From Spirogloea muscicola (taxonomy: Eukaryota > Streptophyta > Zygnematophyceae > Spirogloeales > Spirogloeaceae), in the NCBI GenBank assembly GCA_009602725.1, contig WELB01000005.1, forward strand, positions 1,381,281 to 1,397,682: 16,402 bases of DNA, written 5' to 3'. Under the pieces are notes generated by a model that searched no databases, had not been told where the DNA came from, and saw only the letters and a program-made list of their open reading frames with translations. Numbering within the stretch: the stretch's first letter is position 1; the number at the start of each line of letters is the position of its first letter. Of this stretch, positions 1-10,734 are shown one piece after another. The position numbers and the translations under genes were made by a program.

Positions 1-58
1 CGGCGGCGGCGGCGGCGCGTCATCCGCCGCCGCGGCCGCCGCCGCGTCATCCGCCGGC
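1..58 (+). repeat. GC-rich GGC/GCC low-complexity tract coding Gly/Ala
   Basis: The window opens with GGC/GCC triplets interrupted by two copies of gcgtcatccgcc. In the TASH3 frame (from base 2) this reads poly-Gly then Ala-Ala-rich sequence with two Ser-Ser pairs, followed by GDKGAGDTPKRH up to the first donor at 92. It is probably a disordered N-terminal segment. It contains no initiator ATG, so I treat it as coding sequence continuing from outside the window. Confidence 0.6.
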
Positions 59-3000
59 GACAAGGGCGCTGGCGACACCCCGAAGCGCCACGTGAGCTCC
101 GGCGCCGGCTCCAAAACCCTGTCTCCGCCTCGCCGCCTTTCCGTTGGCCATTCGACTGACGGCTTTGTCGTCCCGCCGCCCGCCAGGCCGTCTCGTACAT
201 GCAGCTGGCGCGCGCGCTCGCCGAGCTCGCCGGCGCGCCCGACCAGGTTCGATCCCTCGCCCTCCCGATTGAAGGGTTTATGTCTTAGGGAACTGATTCG
301 AAGTATGTGAGGATAAGACACCGGTGCAGCTCATGACACGCCCGCTGTTCAATTCCTCCCTCCAACACCGCCGCCTGCGTTTGCTCGTCTCCTGTTGCTC
401 CAGAAGAAGGCCCACGTCAAGCTCGTGCGCGCCGTCTTCCCCAAGCTCGCCGTGTACAGCTCTGTGGACCCCAGCCTCGCGCAGGCGCTCCTCATGGTGC
501 CCCTCCCCGCCCCTCTTCCGAACCCTCATTTCCAATCATCACTTGAAGTGTCTAATCTGTCGCAAAATTCCTACCTTTGCTAATATTGTTACACGTACAT
601 TTCTGCCTCTTCCGTGGCCGCGAGTTGTGCTCGTTCTAGGACTTAACACCCAACATCCAGCAGTATCACATGAGTGAAGAAGGGCAACATGAGCTCGTAA
701 AACCCTTTCATCGATTGTGCTTTGCCCCCTCCCTGCCTCACCTCCCTTTACCCATTTGCCGCCGCCGCCGTCGATGACAGCTGCTGCAGTCGTCGACCAA
801 TGCAACGACGCTGCGGTACTGCTACTACTTCCTCGGCCGCCTGCTGGCCGAGAGCGAGCCAGGCATCGGCCTGCCTGGCGGCGGCATCCCAACGCCGGAC
901 TCGGAGAGCCTGGCGGAGGTGGCTGCGCACGCTGGCGATGGGGTCGCCGACGGCGTGTCGCCACGTGGTGCCACGAGCCGCGCTCGGGCCGTGCATGCTG
1001 TCCTCTCACGCCTCGCCGCCGAGGCCGCCAGCGGCGACCCCGCAGGCCACGCGCGGCGCGTCGCGGCGCTCAAGGCGCTTGCTGCTGCGCCGACGAGCAA
1101 CGCTGAAGCGCTCGCGGCCATCTCCCAGATTGTGCTCGCAGTGCTCAACGGGGTGTGCTGCTTGTTCCTCCCTCCTCCTCGCTCTCTATGCCCTATTTCC
1201 CTATCTGCTGCACAACAGCTGATTGCCTCTTCCAGGCGGGCGTAGGTGTCGAGGTCCGAGGCTCCCAAGGGCCGTCGGGGCCTGTTTTCACGCAATGCCG
1301 GGGACAGAGAGGTCAGCGTCACACCGCCGCCCCACCTCCCTCACTCCTTCCGACTGCCGCTGCGCCTCGTACCCCCTACCTCCTCTCGCCTCCCTGCCTC
1401 ATCTGCAGTCCTTGCACTGCCTTCTGCTCACTCTCCTCAAGGGATACTCGTCCCTCTTGGCGTAGTCCTGCTCCTTCCTGCCTCTCTCAGCCTCAATACC
1501 CCTCGTGCTCTCCTTCCCTCCGCTCCTCATGAAGTCCCTGCCCCTTGCTAGTCCTTCCTACTCTACATTCCCGGGTCCTTCCTTCCTCTTGCTCTCTTAT
1601 GATGTGCTGGATGACGTCTTGCTCAATACCTGCCTAATGCCGCTCCTTCCTCTCTTGGATGCGAGTAGCGTGGGAGGCCCTGACATGGGCCCAGGCTCTG
1701 CTCTGCTGCCTTGCAGGCAGCGCTGCGCACCAACCTGCATTATGCTGCGCTATCAGCTATGCGCCGCCTCCCGCTCGATCCAACCAATGAGATGCTGCTG
1801 CTCCGTGCTGCGCAGGGGTGCGTCTTCTGCACTTCGCCGCTCCTTAGAGCCGAAGTTGATATTAAACTCTGTTGACTCCTTTTGCTTCAGCAACTCGTCA
1901 ATTATGGGCATGGCTTTCGTTTTCGGGAGATTACCCTCAGACCTGAACAAAGGCCTGAGCCTAGTCTATCCTGTTATTGTGCTCCAAAGTCTGTGTCCTG
2001 CAACCTGGTCATATGAGCCCAGTCGCTGTCCTGAAACTGGTGCATGACACGCTCTTGTAGATCTGGGCATCTCCAGGCTAACAAGCGCCGATCCCATTGC
2101 GATTCGCCATGCACTGGCCATGGCCGCCGACATGGCGCGCACCAATCCCCTGGGGGTTGCCGAGGCCATTGGTGCACCTTCCTGGCTCTCCCTCCCCTGT
2201 AGATTGGCTTCTATGACCTTGGTATGACATGGCGGCCACAGTTACTGCAAGTAGAAGGCGCGCAGCCCTGACTATGTTGCTTGCCGCTGCTACATGGCGA
2301 CTGCCCTTGCCTCGCCTTGGCCAAACGACGAGCCAATACAGCTTCACACGCAGCCGGTGAGAGCTGGAAAATCTTTGAAAGAGGCCTCTGAGTTTCGGTT
2401 CTGATGTATGGAATGTAAAGGAGGTGAGAGGCAAGACACTACAGAATGTGATCAGTACTTAACATAAGTGCAGAGCGTTTTGTACCCTTATTTGGCTAAT
2501 CTGTTGGGCAGTACTGTTGTTTGGCTGCCTACAGACGCTCTTCCAGAGGTCATCTTTGTGACGGACGTGTTTGCGCGAGTCTACCTTGCCCGGCTCTGCG
2601 CCACGCTCGTCCACTCTATAGCCCTCAATGGTGCGATTGACAGATCACTGCGTTAGACTCGAATACTTAGCCCAATTCATGCTGCAAGAAACTCTCAATC
2701 CTTGTTCTTGCAATCTCTTCGTCACTTGGACCCACACTGCGGCTGAACCATTTCACATATGGACACTTCAATTGAAAGGCCAAGCAATCCTGGATTGCTC
2801 CTGATTGAGCAAGAATATCACGCGGTCACGGGGTCTAGTAGGCTGTCAGGTTCTTAGTCTGATCAAATGCCTGATTTCTGACAAGGCCTCTCACACGTGC
2901 ACACACCACAGATGCGCTGGATCGGAAGGGCCTATTTTCAGCGGTGCTCTTCCAGCTCCTGTACGACCCGTCCAGCGCTGTTGTGCTCGAGGCCGTTGCT

Positions 3001-6000
3001 GGCATTGTGGGTAGCATCAACGCTGAGGGCAGGTGCGCCACCATAAATGAATCAATTATCTGAGATAACACTCTTATCTTAGTAAAGATTTGGATGCCAG
3101 TGTCTATCCTGAAGCCTAGAGCTGGGTAGCTGTGCTGGGTACTATGTATGCTCAGTTGCTGTTTTCCAAGTTTGTTAATAGCAGCAGCAGCGGCGGTGTC
3201 ATGGTTGCTCCAAGCAATTGTAAGGCTTGGTGGACCATAGCTGCAATTCATCTGCTGGTGCGATGTGATTGCAGCACGCAGCAGCGTGCAACTGGCTGGG
3301 TTGCGCTCATGACCTCGTCTATGGAGGCCGGGGGATCGTATGCTAGCAAGGCCCGGCCGCCGCTCTCCTCCTCACCCTCGCCACCACGGACCCGTGGCAG
3401 CACCGGCGGCCTTGAGCCCATTCTGCAAATCACTGTACAACGGTGCACACTTTTCACAATTCGTCCCTTGCTTTAAGAGCACCTCTTAGAATATACGTTG
3501 TGCCTGAATGCCAATAATAGTACTGGTCACAGAGACAACTACAAGTCAAGCTCTCGTAGCACTGCAGACTCTGGTACTCTGGCACTTACCTTTCCGCTTG
3601 ATTGTCATCCTGCTGTGACTCTGATTGTTCACCGTGAATATGTTTATCTTAAATGAACCAGCCCCCTGATGTATTAAGTGATGAAAGCGAGCAGTATATA
3701 GACCAGCAGGCCATATATCATCTGCAAGACATCACTGACCCTTGACAGATATATGGTGCTTCTATGGGCATGAACGATGTCTAATCAATGATAAAAGGGT
3801 GGCCTCACCATACATGCAGCAAGTGGTCCCCGTACTGTCCTGCATGATGCACATGTCTAACCTTCTCGTGTTGTCAAGTGTCTGACACCCCATTGCTTCG
3901 TCATTGCGGTGTGCCCAGGCTCGACCAGATGCTGAAGGACCCCTCGCGACCCATCCTGCATGGCGTGTGCCGTGTCGTCGCAGAGCTCGGCAAAGCACGG
4001 GCCGCTGCGTATTCTTTGGGTGTCATCGACAAGCTCGGCCCCGAGGCCGGCTTCTATGACCAGAGCGGCACCATTGAACAAGTCGCTGAAAATGGAGGTA
4101 GGGATGTGACTCTGATTTGCTATCTGACATCAAGGCGAAGATGATCATGACGTGTATTCACGGGTGAACATTAGAGGTTCAAGTGTAGTGTTATAGGAGT
4201 TTGGTGGAGTCTCCTGTGGACCAACACCCTCCATGCAGCCTATACTGTCGCCGCCAGCAGTACAGCAAATACAGCAAGAGATTGGCAGCTGCAGCATGTA
4301 GCATGGAGGGTTAAGGCCGCAGGTGGCAGTGTTGTCTATACGCTTGACCGAGGAAGTCTGTGCTGCTTTCCTTGTTCTGACGCCACCAAGACCATCTATA
4401 TCAGCCCCATGTCAGAGCGTGCATCAAGCTGTAGAACAGGACGCTGCTCATGTTACTCTGTCCACTCCACTCAGAGCCACCGCAAGCAACGTCAGCGGGT
4501 GGCCGGAAGCTCGTTCAACAGTTGCTGGGACAGCTGATGGAGGGCGTGCGGACCGTCACGGCATGTGAGTGCGTGTACGTGCGCAGCGCGGCGCTGAAGG
4601 CGCTCATCTGGATGCAGTCTGCGGCAGAGAACTACGACGAGCTGCGGTCCATTATTCGTGGCGAGCTCCACGATCCTACCTGGACGCCGTCTGTCCTCAA
4701 TGAGCTCCTTGTCACCTTGCACCTCCGCTTCAAGGTACACCGATTCTCCAGTCTCACCTTGTGTCGGGCTTACTAATTGCATTCGGACTCTTAAGTCTTC
4801 TGGTTTTGCTGCAACATTGCTGGGCTCTTAGATTACTCCTTGAGTTCTACTCGGAGGCTTTTGCTCCAAATTGTGTTCAATTTACTTGATGATTCATAAT
4901 AGTTGGCCCTGCGCTAAATATTCGATGTCAGGTCTTAGGTGTGGCTACCTCTGGATGCTCTAGGATCATGAGGACTTGCTGTGCTGGGTTGAATTGTCTT
5001 ATGCTGCTATTTGCATCTTGCCCTTGGTCACCATTTAGCGGCCACTATCCTGCAGGCGTCGCCAGAGCTTGTGCTGATGGTCCTCGACATAGCAGGCCTG
5101 TTTGTTGATCGGGTACCTGCCAAGATTGACACTGACATCCTTCAGCAGCTTTGGAAGGTTGGTCCTTGCTTCTAAAGGCATCAAACTGGCCTTGCGTAAA
5201 CCATAGATGATCTTCAATATTTCCTGCATCATGGACATAATTGATAGTCAATGGTGCACGTTGTCATGGCACATGCCACTAGACATGTAAATATTACTGC
5301 AGTTGCCTTTGGAAGCTCCCCAGCTTAAGTTTCTGTTTGCTGACACCTTGCTGCCAAAGGAGCCAACACTCAAAGCTGCCGGATGTGATTGGCAGATGTG
5401 CCTCATAGGTTGCGGCCCTGAGGGCAAGTACCTGGCGTTGGAAACAGTGAGCACCATCATGGAGCTGCCGCCACCCCCGCCATTGGTGCGGGGCAGCATC
5501 AAGCGTGCATCAGCGTCCGACCCTCGCTCTGCTGTGGCCCTGCAGCGCCTCATGCAGGCTGCCGTAAGTGCTTGTGCGGAGCACAAGCTGGTTATGCCAG
5601 TTGGGGGCAGTATGTACAGGGCCTCATTACCCTGCTTCGCAGTTGTTCAGTTTGTGTCAGGGTTTGGGTGTTGCAGACGTACTGCTTGCTGTCCTCAGTC
5701 TTTGCTTTGTCCAGTCCATGATGCTCTCAAACACGAAGATTTCATTCTTTCTTGAATCAACACCTAATGATAACAGGACGACGAATTTACTTCCATGTGT
5801 TGCTTCCCAATGCATATTTTGACAAGTAAGTGGGTCTCATATCACTCTCAAATTTGAAGAGGCGAGGCAATGACTTGCTCCTTGAGTGATTACAGGTGTA
5901 CTTCCTAGGCGAGAATGCGAATTACGCTGCAGCAGAGTATGCATGGGAGAGTGCGACTCCACCGACTGCGGCGCTGATGATGCTGGAAGGTGAAAAGATG

Positions 6001-9000
6001 ATCACAGCGTCGGGTGTGCGCAACCCCACGCTCGCGCAGGCCGTGGCACGGCTGCAGCGCACGGCCATGCACACGGCGTGGGAGGTGGCCATCTGACTTG
6101 ACTTCTTCATCCTCCCTTTCAATCACAATATAGGTCCAACTTGTGGCACCAAAGCATTTCCTGCACAAGTGGTTTAAGTCCCCCACTTCTCCTCTAAATC
6201 CAGATGCAAGCTTGTCATTATGATTTGCTTCCCTCTAACCATTGCTTGCTCCACTTACTCCATCAAGCCCAAAATGCAAGCATGCCTTAAGTCTCCTTAC
6301 CCCACTCTGGGAACAGTGGCGTAAGAACCCCCTCTATCAATAGCTTGCTCACAATGTTTAGGTATACATGCAGGATTCGACTACAAGCTGCAGGAGACGA
6401 AACAGACTGTCAAAGCTTGGCAATGTGTCGAGCTTGAGCTACCGAATAGCCCCTGCCTACAATGCCCATGCATACATTGCTAACATGTCCAGTCCTACTT
6501 CACTCAGATGTCAAAACAATGAGCTCATGGTCTTTTCTACTTAAAGAGAGGTCTGCTGCTCTATTCTTCCTCTGCAGGTGCGCGTGCTCGCTGTGCAGGC
6601 GCTCATGACCGTGGCAGTGCGGTCTGGGGAACCCTACCGATTGCAAATCTACGAGTTTCTGCACGTGCTGCTGCATGGTGAAAACACCAAAGACCGCGTG
6701 CAGCGGCTAGAGCGTGGCAGCACCAGCGGCGGCGAGGACGAGGGCGCAAGCGGCACGGCTCTGCAGGCGGTCATTGGCCCCATGATTCGGGCGCTCGACG
6801 ACATGTACCAGGCGCAGGATGCCATGCTAAAGTGCGTTAGCAGGAGATCATGCAGACGAACAGATTTGCACCCCTTTCCAAGAAGTGTATATGTTCCACT
6901 GGGTCAGAAGCATAGGACCGCATCACAGAGAATGTCAAGAGATGGACTTCCCAATCTTCCTTCTACTTTCTAGTATTGAGTCAGACTTGCATAGAAACAG
7001 TCAGCAGCTTGCACTGTGAGCTATCACAAGGTTTTGAGCTCTCAATACTGGCTTTGCTTGGGCCAGGGAGGTGAGACGGCACGAGTTTGCCAAGGAGGAC
7101 TGGAAGGACGAGGAACTGAAAGCCATCTACGACTCACACGAGCGGCTGATGGACTTGGTCTCCCTCTTTTGTTTTGTGCCGCGCTCCAAGTACCTGCCAC
7201 TGGGGCCAACAAGGTAGCTTGTTGTCTACATTTATGTGCTTAGGTACAGGGTTTCAGGGTCTAGTATCAATTGAGTTGAGAGTTATGCTTGGAGACACTG
7301 CACTGAGGCTCTTTCGTCTTAAAGTCCACACAATCACAAACATTGTTGCTGTCTCTCTGATCATATTTTGGTTGCCCAGTAATTGGAAGCTGATAGATGG
7401 ATGTAGTGGGTGTGGGTGGTGGGGCGTCCAGCAATGCCCTCGTGAGTGCCTACCGCGAGATACACGGCATCCGTGCGGAGGCACCGGCCGCTGCTGCTGA
7501 CCCGGCAGTCGCCGCTGGCATCTCGGACCTTCTCAGTGGCAGCCAACTGGCAGGCCACATGGTTGAGCTGGGGCAGCAGGGCGATGGCGCAGTTGCTGCC
7601 GATGGACCACGTGCCAAGGACCTGTGGGCTGGCAACCTTGATGGGCTGGACACCGTGAACGACTTCCTGGGCGGCGCTGGTGCCGCGGATGGCGATGACG
7701 ATGACAGCGTCGGCACGCCGCGCGATCCCAATGGCGGCATGGTGTCACAGTACGACCTGTGGGCCAGCTCTCTCCTTGAGGCTTCCGTCGACGACGATGA
7801 GGTGAGTAGTTCCCACATCAACAAAGGCCAAACCCTTGCATGAAAGCTAGAGTTGCGCATGCATGAAGATCTTCCAACTACATAGCAATTAATAGTCGAG
7901 GTCCCTCTGTTGGACGCCAAACCCTTCACTGAGGTCCCCAACAGAATTATGTACAAGAGATGACAAGTGACAAGCTCCGCATCCCACTTTTCCTGTTCAC
8001 TACGACAGAAGGATTACAGCTCCTCGGATTCATCATCCGGCTCGGTCATCTCGGTAGCCACCTCGTCATACTCGTCTATCTTAGCCAAGTCTAACGTGCT
8101 GGCGAGCCGATGGGACGAGGAGATAGCCCAGCTGCAGCAGCAGCCCCAGGTTGGAACAACAGCACAGCCGCTTTGGGGCTCCAACCAGTTGCTATCATCT
8201 CAGGTGCCGGTCACAGCACTCAAAAGTCATGATGATGTGTACCCTGTCTGCATACCAGTTACATTTACTGTAGGCAATGTGAGAGCTCTGCAGATTATCC
8301 TCAACGCATCGTCGGACTATTCCTGCTGAATCTATACTATCTGTCCTTGAAGCTCTGGTTTACGCTTATGTGGATGCACGCACCTACCTCCTCTACCTAC
8401 ATGATGCATACAGTTGTCAATCTCTGCTGGCTGTCCCCCCCCCCATTATTTTGTACCTGATTCAAGGTACACATTTATCCCCTTGGTTATTTGTGCCATT
8501 TCATCTGGTGATGGCAGGCTTCCGATCAGCAAACCCTGCAGCAAGAGGCAGACTACGTGGTCTCCCAGGTCACAACATCATACATCTCAGACTCCCCAGA
8601 GGCGCCAACTTCTGCAGCTGCCCCAGTGGAAGAGCTGCTTGGGCCAGGCCGTGCTCTGTATGACTTCGCATCGGGTGGCGATGACGAGGTGGGTCACTTT
8701 ATGAGCTTCCAAGCTCCATGCAACCAGAGTGCCTAGCGCATGGAAGCACCAGTCATGGCTAAATCTCACGAAAGCTCTGACTTGACTTCACTTGACTTGA
8801 CTGGATAGTTCAGCAGCTTCCTCCTTGCCCTGAAGTGCCGCTTGTGTAGTCTTACTCACCTGACCTAATGACCTGCAGCTCTCCGTGTTGGCGGGTGACG
8901 AGCTGATGGTAGAGTACGAGGTTGATGGCTGGTATCATGTGAGTCCTTGGACTCAGTCAGTACCTACTATATACACCCTCGCTGATCTGCACAAATGAAG

Positions 9001-9384
9001 TGATTTCGAGCCGTCTCTCTGTCAGACTCTTAGCCATGCACTGCCTATATCCTGGATGCGATTTTAACCGAGCCAAGTGTTCCACTGGTCAAGGTCACCA
9101 GTCATTGAGCTGCTGCTAAGTCACCAGCTTTGATAGGAGATGTCAAAGGGTTGCTCTAGTCCCCTGCTCTTAGTAGCACCACCACATCCCTTTCCAAAGG
9201 AGGAGCACAGAGCTAGTCACCCCAATTCTCAGTGATGTTGGCTGCCCTTGCGAGCACGTGAAGCCTATACTGATCATTCTCACGTCGCCTTATCCTGGCG
9301 GGTGGCCACAATGACGTGCAGGTGCGACGTTCGCGGGACCGTGCGGCAGGGCTGGTACCCATGACATATGTGGAGCTAAACTGA
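2..9384 (+). CDS. TASH3: TPLATE/TSET complex subunit TASH3 (TSAUCER), SH3 domain-containing; 22 exons, 5' partial
   Basis: Large adaptin-like subunit of the TPLATE (TSET) complex, which acts at the plasma membrane in clathrin-mediated endocytosis in plants. My exon model, all GT-AG: <2-91, 187-246, 404-496, 781-1152, 1246-1311, 1717-1817, 2077-2171, 2535-2630, 2912-3032, 3275-3442, 3919-4097, 4496-4734, 5056-5157, 5396-5563, 5896-6084, 6578-6831, 7067-7213, 7432-7801, 8009-8149, 8518-8688, 8879-8938, 9322-9384 (TGA). Phases join without a break to give about 1114 residues; Arabidopsis TASH3 is near 1200. From memory of that family, recognisable blocks are RPILHGVCRVVAELGKARAA (exon 11), CVYVRSAALKALIWMQ (near 506-521), FLGENANYAAAEYAWESATP (653-672), SGEPYRLQIYEFLH (729-742), DPAVAAGISDL (exon 18) and a C-terminal SH3 (about 1061-1113: ALYDF, DGW, GLVP, YVEL). 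Residues 1-30 are Ala/Gly-rich with no ATG, so the start lies upstream. Less certain points: exon 4 start (781 or 790), exon 4 donor (1153) and exon 19 donor (8150 or 8204). Introns over 300 bases (1312-1716, 2172-2534, 3443-3918, 4098-4495, 4735-5055, 5564-5895, 6085-6577, 8150-8517, 8939-9321) hold no gene that I can see. Confidence 0.92.
8150..8203 (+). other. Possible alternative 5' splice site region of TASH3 exon 19
   Basis: After the chosen donor at 8150 (gttgga) the reading frame stays open for another 18 codons and reaches a second possible donor at 8204 (gtgccg). Both donors leave phase 0, so either joins in frame to exon 20 at 8518. The extra peptide (VGTTAQPLWGSNQLLSSQ) would lie in the low-complexity linker before the SH3 domain, where length is variable in the family. 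I cannot choose between them from sequence alone. Confidence 0.4.
8641..9381 (+). other. SH3 domain of TASH3, split over three exons
   Basis: The last 54 residues of the TASH3 model form one SH3 domain encoded by the end of exon 20 (to 8688), exon 21 (8879-8938) and exon 22 (9322-9381). Visible landmarks are ALYDFASGGDDE (first strand and RT loop), the acidic segment before the DGW tryptophan, and GLVP followed by YVEL at the end. These are the usual aromatic and proline positions of the SH3 ligand groove. The introns interrupt the RT loop and the stretch just after the DGW tryptophan. SH3 domains bind proline-rich peptides, so a role in recruiting endocytic partners is expected from the family but is not shown here. 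Confidence 0.9.
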
Positions 9385-10216
9385 GGTGCGATGCCAGCCC
9401 CCTGTTCCCTGGTGAAGACAAGATGTGCCCAGTACCTGCGTGCTCTGCTTGGTCAGCCCAGCCACAAGAGGACCAGGAGAAGGAGGCAAGTGTTGCAGCT
9501 GGCAGCGGTGTCGGTGATGGCTGGGCATAACGGCATTGGTTGCCATGAGACCACTGCTCGCTTGAGAACCGAGCTGTGCTGGCATGCGGGTGACTTCTGG
9601 CACGGCAATGCTTGACTGCATGGAAGCCGCCCTGGCCAAGCAAGTCTTGGGGCTGCTCTGTCAGCCAGGGCTGTCTCCGCCTCTGCAGCTAAGCCGCACC
9701 ATTGCTGCAAGGCTCAGTCTGAAGGCCCTGTGCTGCTGAGCGTATTGCGTTGATGAAGGCGTGTCTGACGTGCTGAGAGGCCCAACTAAATGCAGGCCAG
9801 AAGTCTTAAGTCATTGCTACTCACATTACTGAACTGGGCATCGTAAACCCCATTGAAGATATTTGACGTCCAGCTGCCCAACAATCTCAGCCTACGAAGT
9901 CAGACTTCACCCACAGTCGTGCGAAGTTACTAACAATGTGGTGGCAAACCACCAATTCACGCAATGCATGAGGTTTACTTGGGTGCCCATGGACTTGGTG
10001 CCAGTCTTTTACCAATACAGCTACATGCGAATCTGGTGCCGCAAGCATCCAATGAGATTCCTTACCAACAGGAGAGCGAGCGGGTACATGCAGACTGGCT
10101 AATGCATGGAGGCTGGATTCGCATCGAGGAGCGATCATCACATCCACTCTTAGATGCACGACGACACTTTTAGTGATTGCGCGCACAACTCACTTTCAGG
10201 GAAGTTTCCACCTTAT
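9385..10216. other. Intergenic: TASH3 3' flank, no gene recognised
   Basis: This stretch follows the TASH3 stop codon and ends at the transposon target site. Open frames exist on both strands but none shows a known motif, a codon pattern like the neighbouring exons, or splice-linked continuation. The first part is presumably the TASH3 3' UTR. I did not find a TGTAA-type algal polyadenylation signal here, so the transcript end cannot be placed. Confidence 0.6.
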
Positions 10217-10219
10217 TCA
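10217..10219. repeat. Left target-site duplication TCA
   Basis: The three bases TCA directly precede the left terminal GGGCC and occur again directly after the right terminal GGCCC at 12862-12864. A 3-bp duplication is the size made by PIF/Harbinger integration. The usual preference is TAA/TTA, so TCA is a slightly unusual version. Confidence 0.75.
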
Positions 10220-10240
10220 GGGCCTGGTTACACTAGAAAC
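10220..10240 (+). repeat. Left terminal inverted repeat of the Harbinger element
   Basis: This end begins GGGCCTGGTTACACTAG. Compared with the right end read inward, 14 of the first 15 bases match and about 17 of 21 overall. A GGGCC start is common at PIF/Harbinger ends and is where the Myb-like protein and transposase would be expected to bind. Confidence 0.85.
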
Positions 10241-10576
10241 CCGTGTAGAATAGAAGTGGAATGGAAGTGGACGGGACGGGACGTTGACGCCTGCCGAGCG
10301 AAGTACGAGCGCCTCCACGAGTCCTACAAGGAGGAGGAAAGGAGGAGGGCCGCGAGCGGCGAGGCGGCATCGACTAGTCGCAGCAAGGCGGCCCAGGACT
10401 TAAACATCATCGACTCATGTGAGTCATATCGAGGCACCACAGCACATCTTGACAGCAGCGGCTGCTCGGGCAATCTTCCAGGCATGGCGCCCAGGGAGGA
10501 GGCCTCGACAGGTCGGCGGAAAAGGAAGGCCGACGCACGGGCGGACCTGCTGGAGACGCTACTGACTCGAATTGTA

Positions 10577-10717
10577 CAGCAACAGCAATAGCATCTGCAA
10601 CAGCAACAACAGCGTCTGCAACAGCAGCAACAGCTTTGGCAACAGCGACAACAGCTTTGGCAACAGCAACAGCAGCATCGGCAACGGCAACAGCAACAAC
10701 AGCAACAGCAACAGCAA
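10577..10717 (+). repeat. CAG/CAA repeat tract coding poly-Gln
   Basis: Impure CAR triplets with interruptions (CTG, CGT, CTT TGG, CAT) in the frame of the Myb-like protein. They give runs of four to nine Gln separated by HL, RL, LW and HR. The pattern has a higher-order period (repeats of CAACAG runs followed by CTTTGG), which suggests growth by slippage of a longer unit. The opposite-strand readings are poly-Leu and poly-Cys shadows. Confidence 0.85.
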
Positions 10718-10734
10718 GCGGACTCGCTGGACTT

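Noticed and set aside
539-1322. Several overlapping long open frames on both strands.
   Set aside because: They overlap TASH3 exons 4 and 5 in GC-rich sequence where stop codons are rare. Only the frame continuing with correct splice phase is coding.
2061-2076. TASH3 exon 7 starting at 2061 after the upstream AG (would add residues reading LGISR).
   Set aside because: The exon 6 donor at 1818 (gtgcgt) is phase 2, which fits an acceptor at 2076/2077 and restores the expected RAAQG-LTSADP junction. A start at 2061 would be out of phase.
2078-2434. Minus-strand open frame of 118 codons.
   Set aside because: It overlaps TASH3 exon 7 and its following intron antisense, and has no motif.
8436-8453. 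Homopolymer C run as a possible regulatory element.
   Set aside because: It is a short C tract inside a TASH3 intron with no other signal; more likely simple sequence.
8778-8806. Small CTTGACTT-like direct repeats as a possible array.
   Set aside because: Only a few short imperfect copies inside an intron, without spacers or flanking genes that would suggest CRISPR or another organised array.
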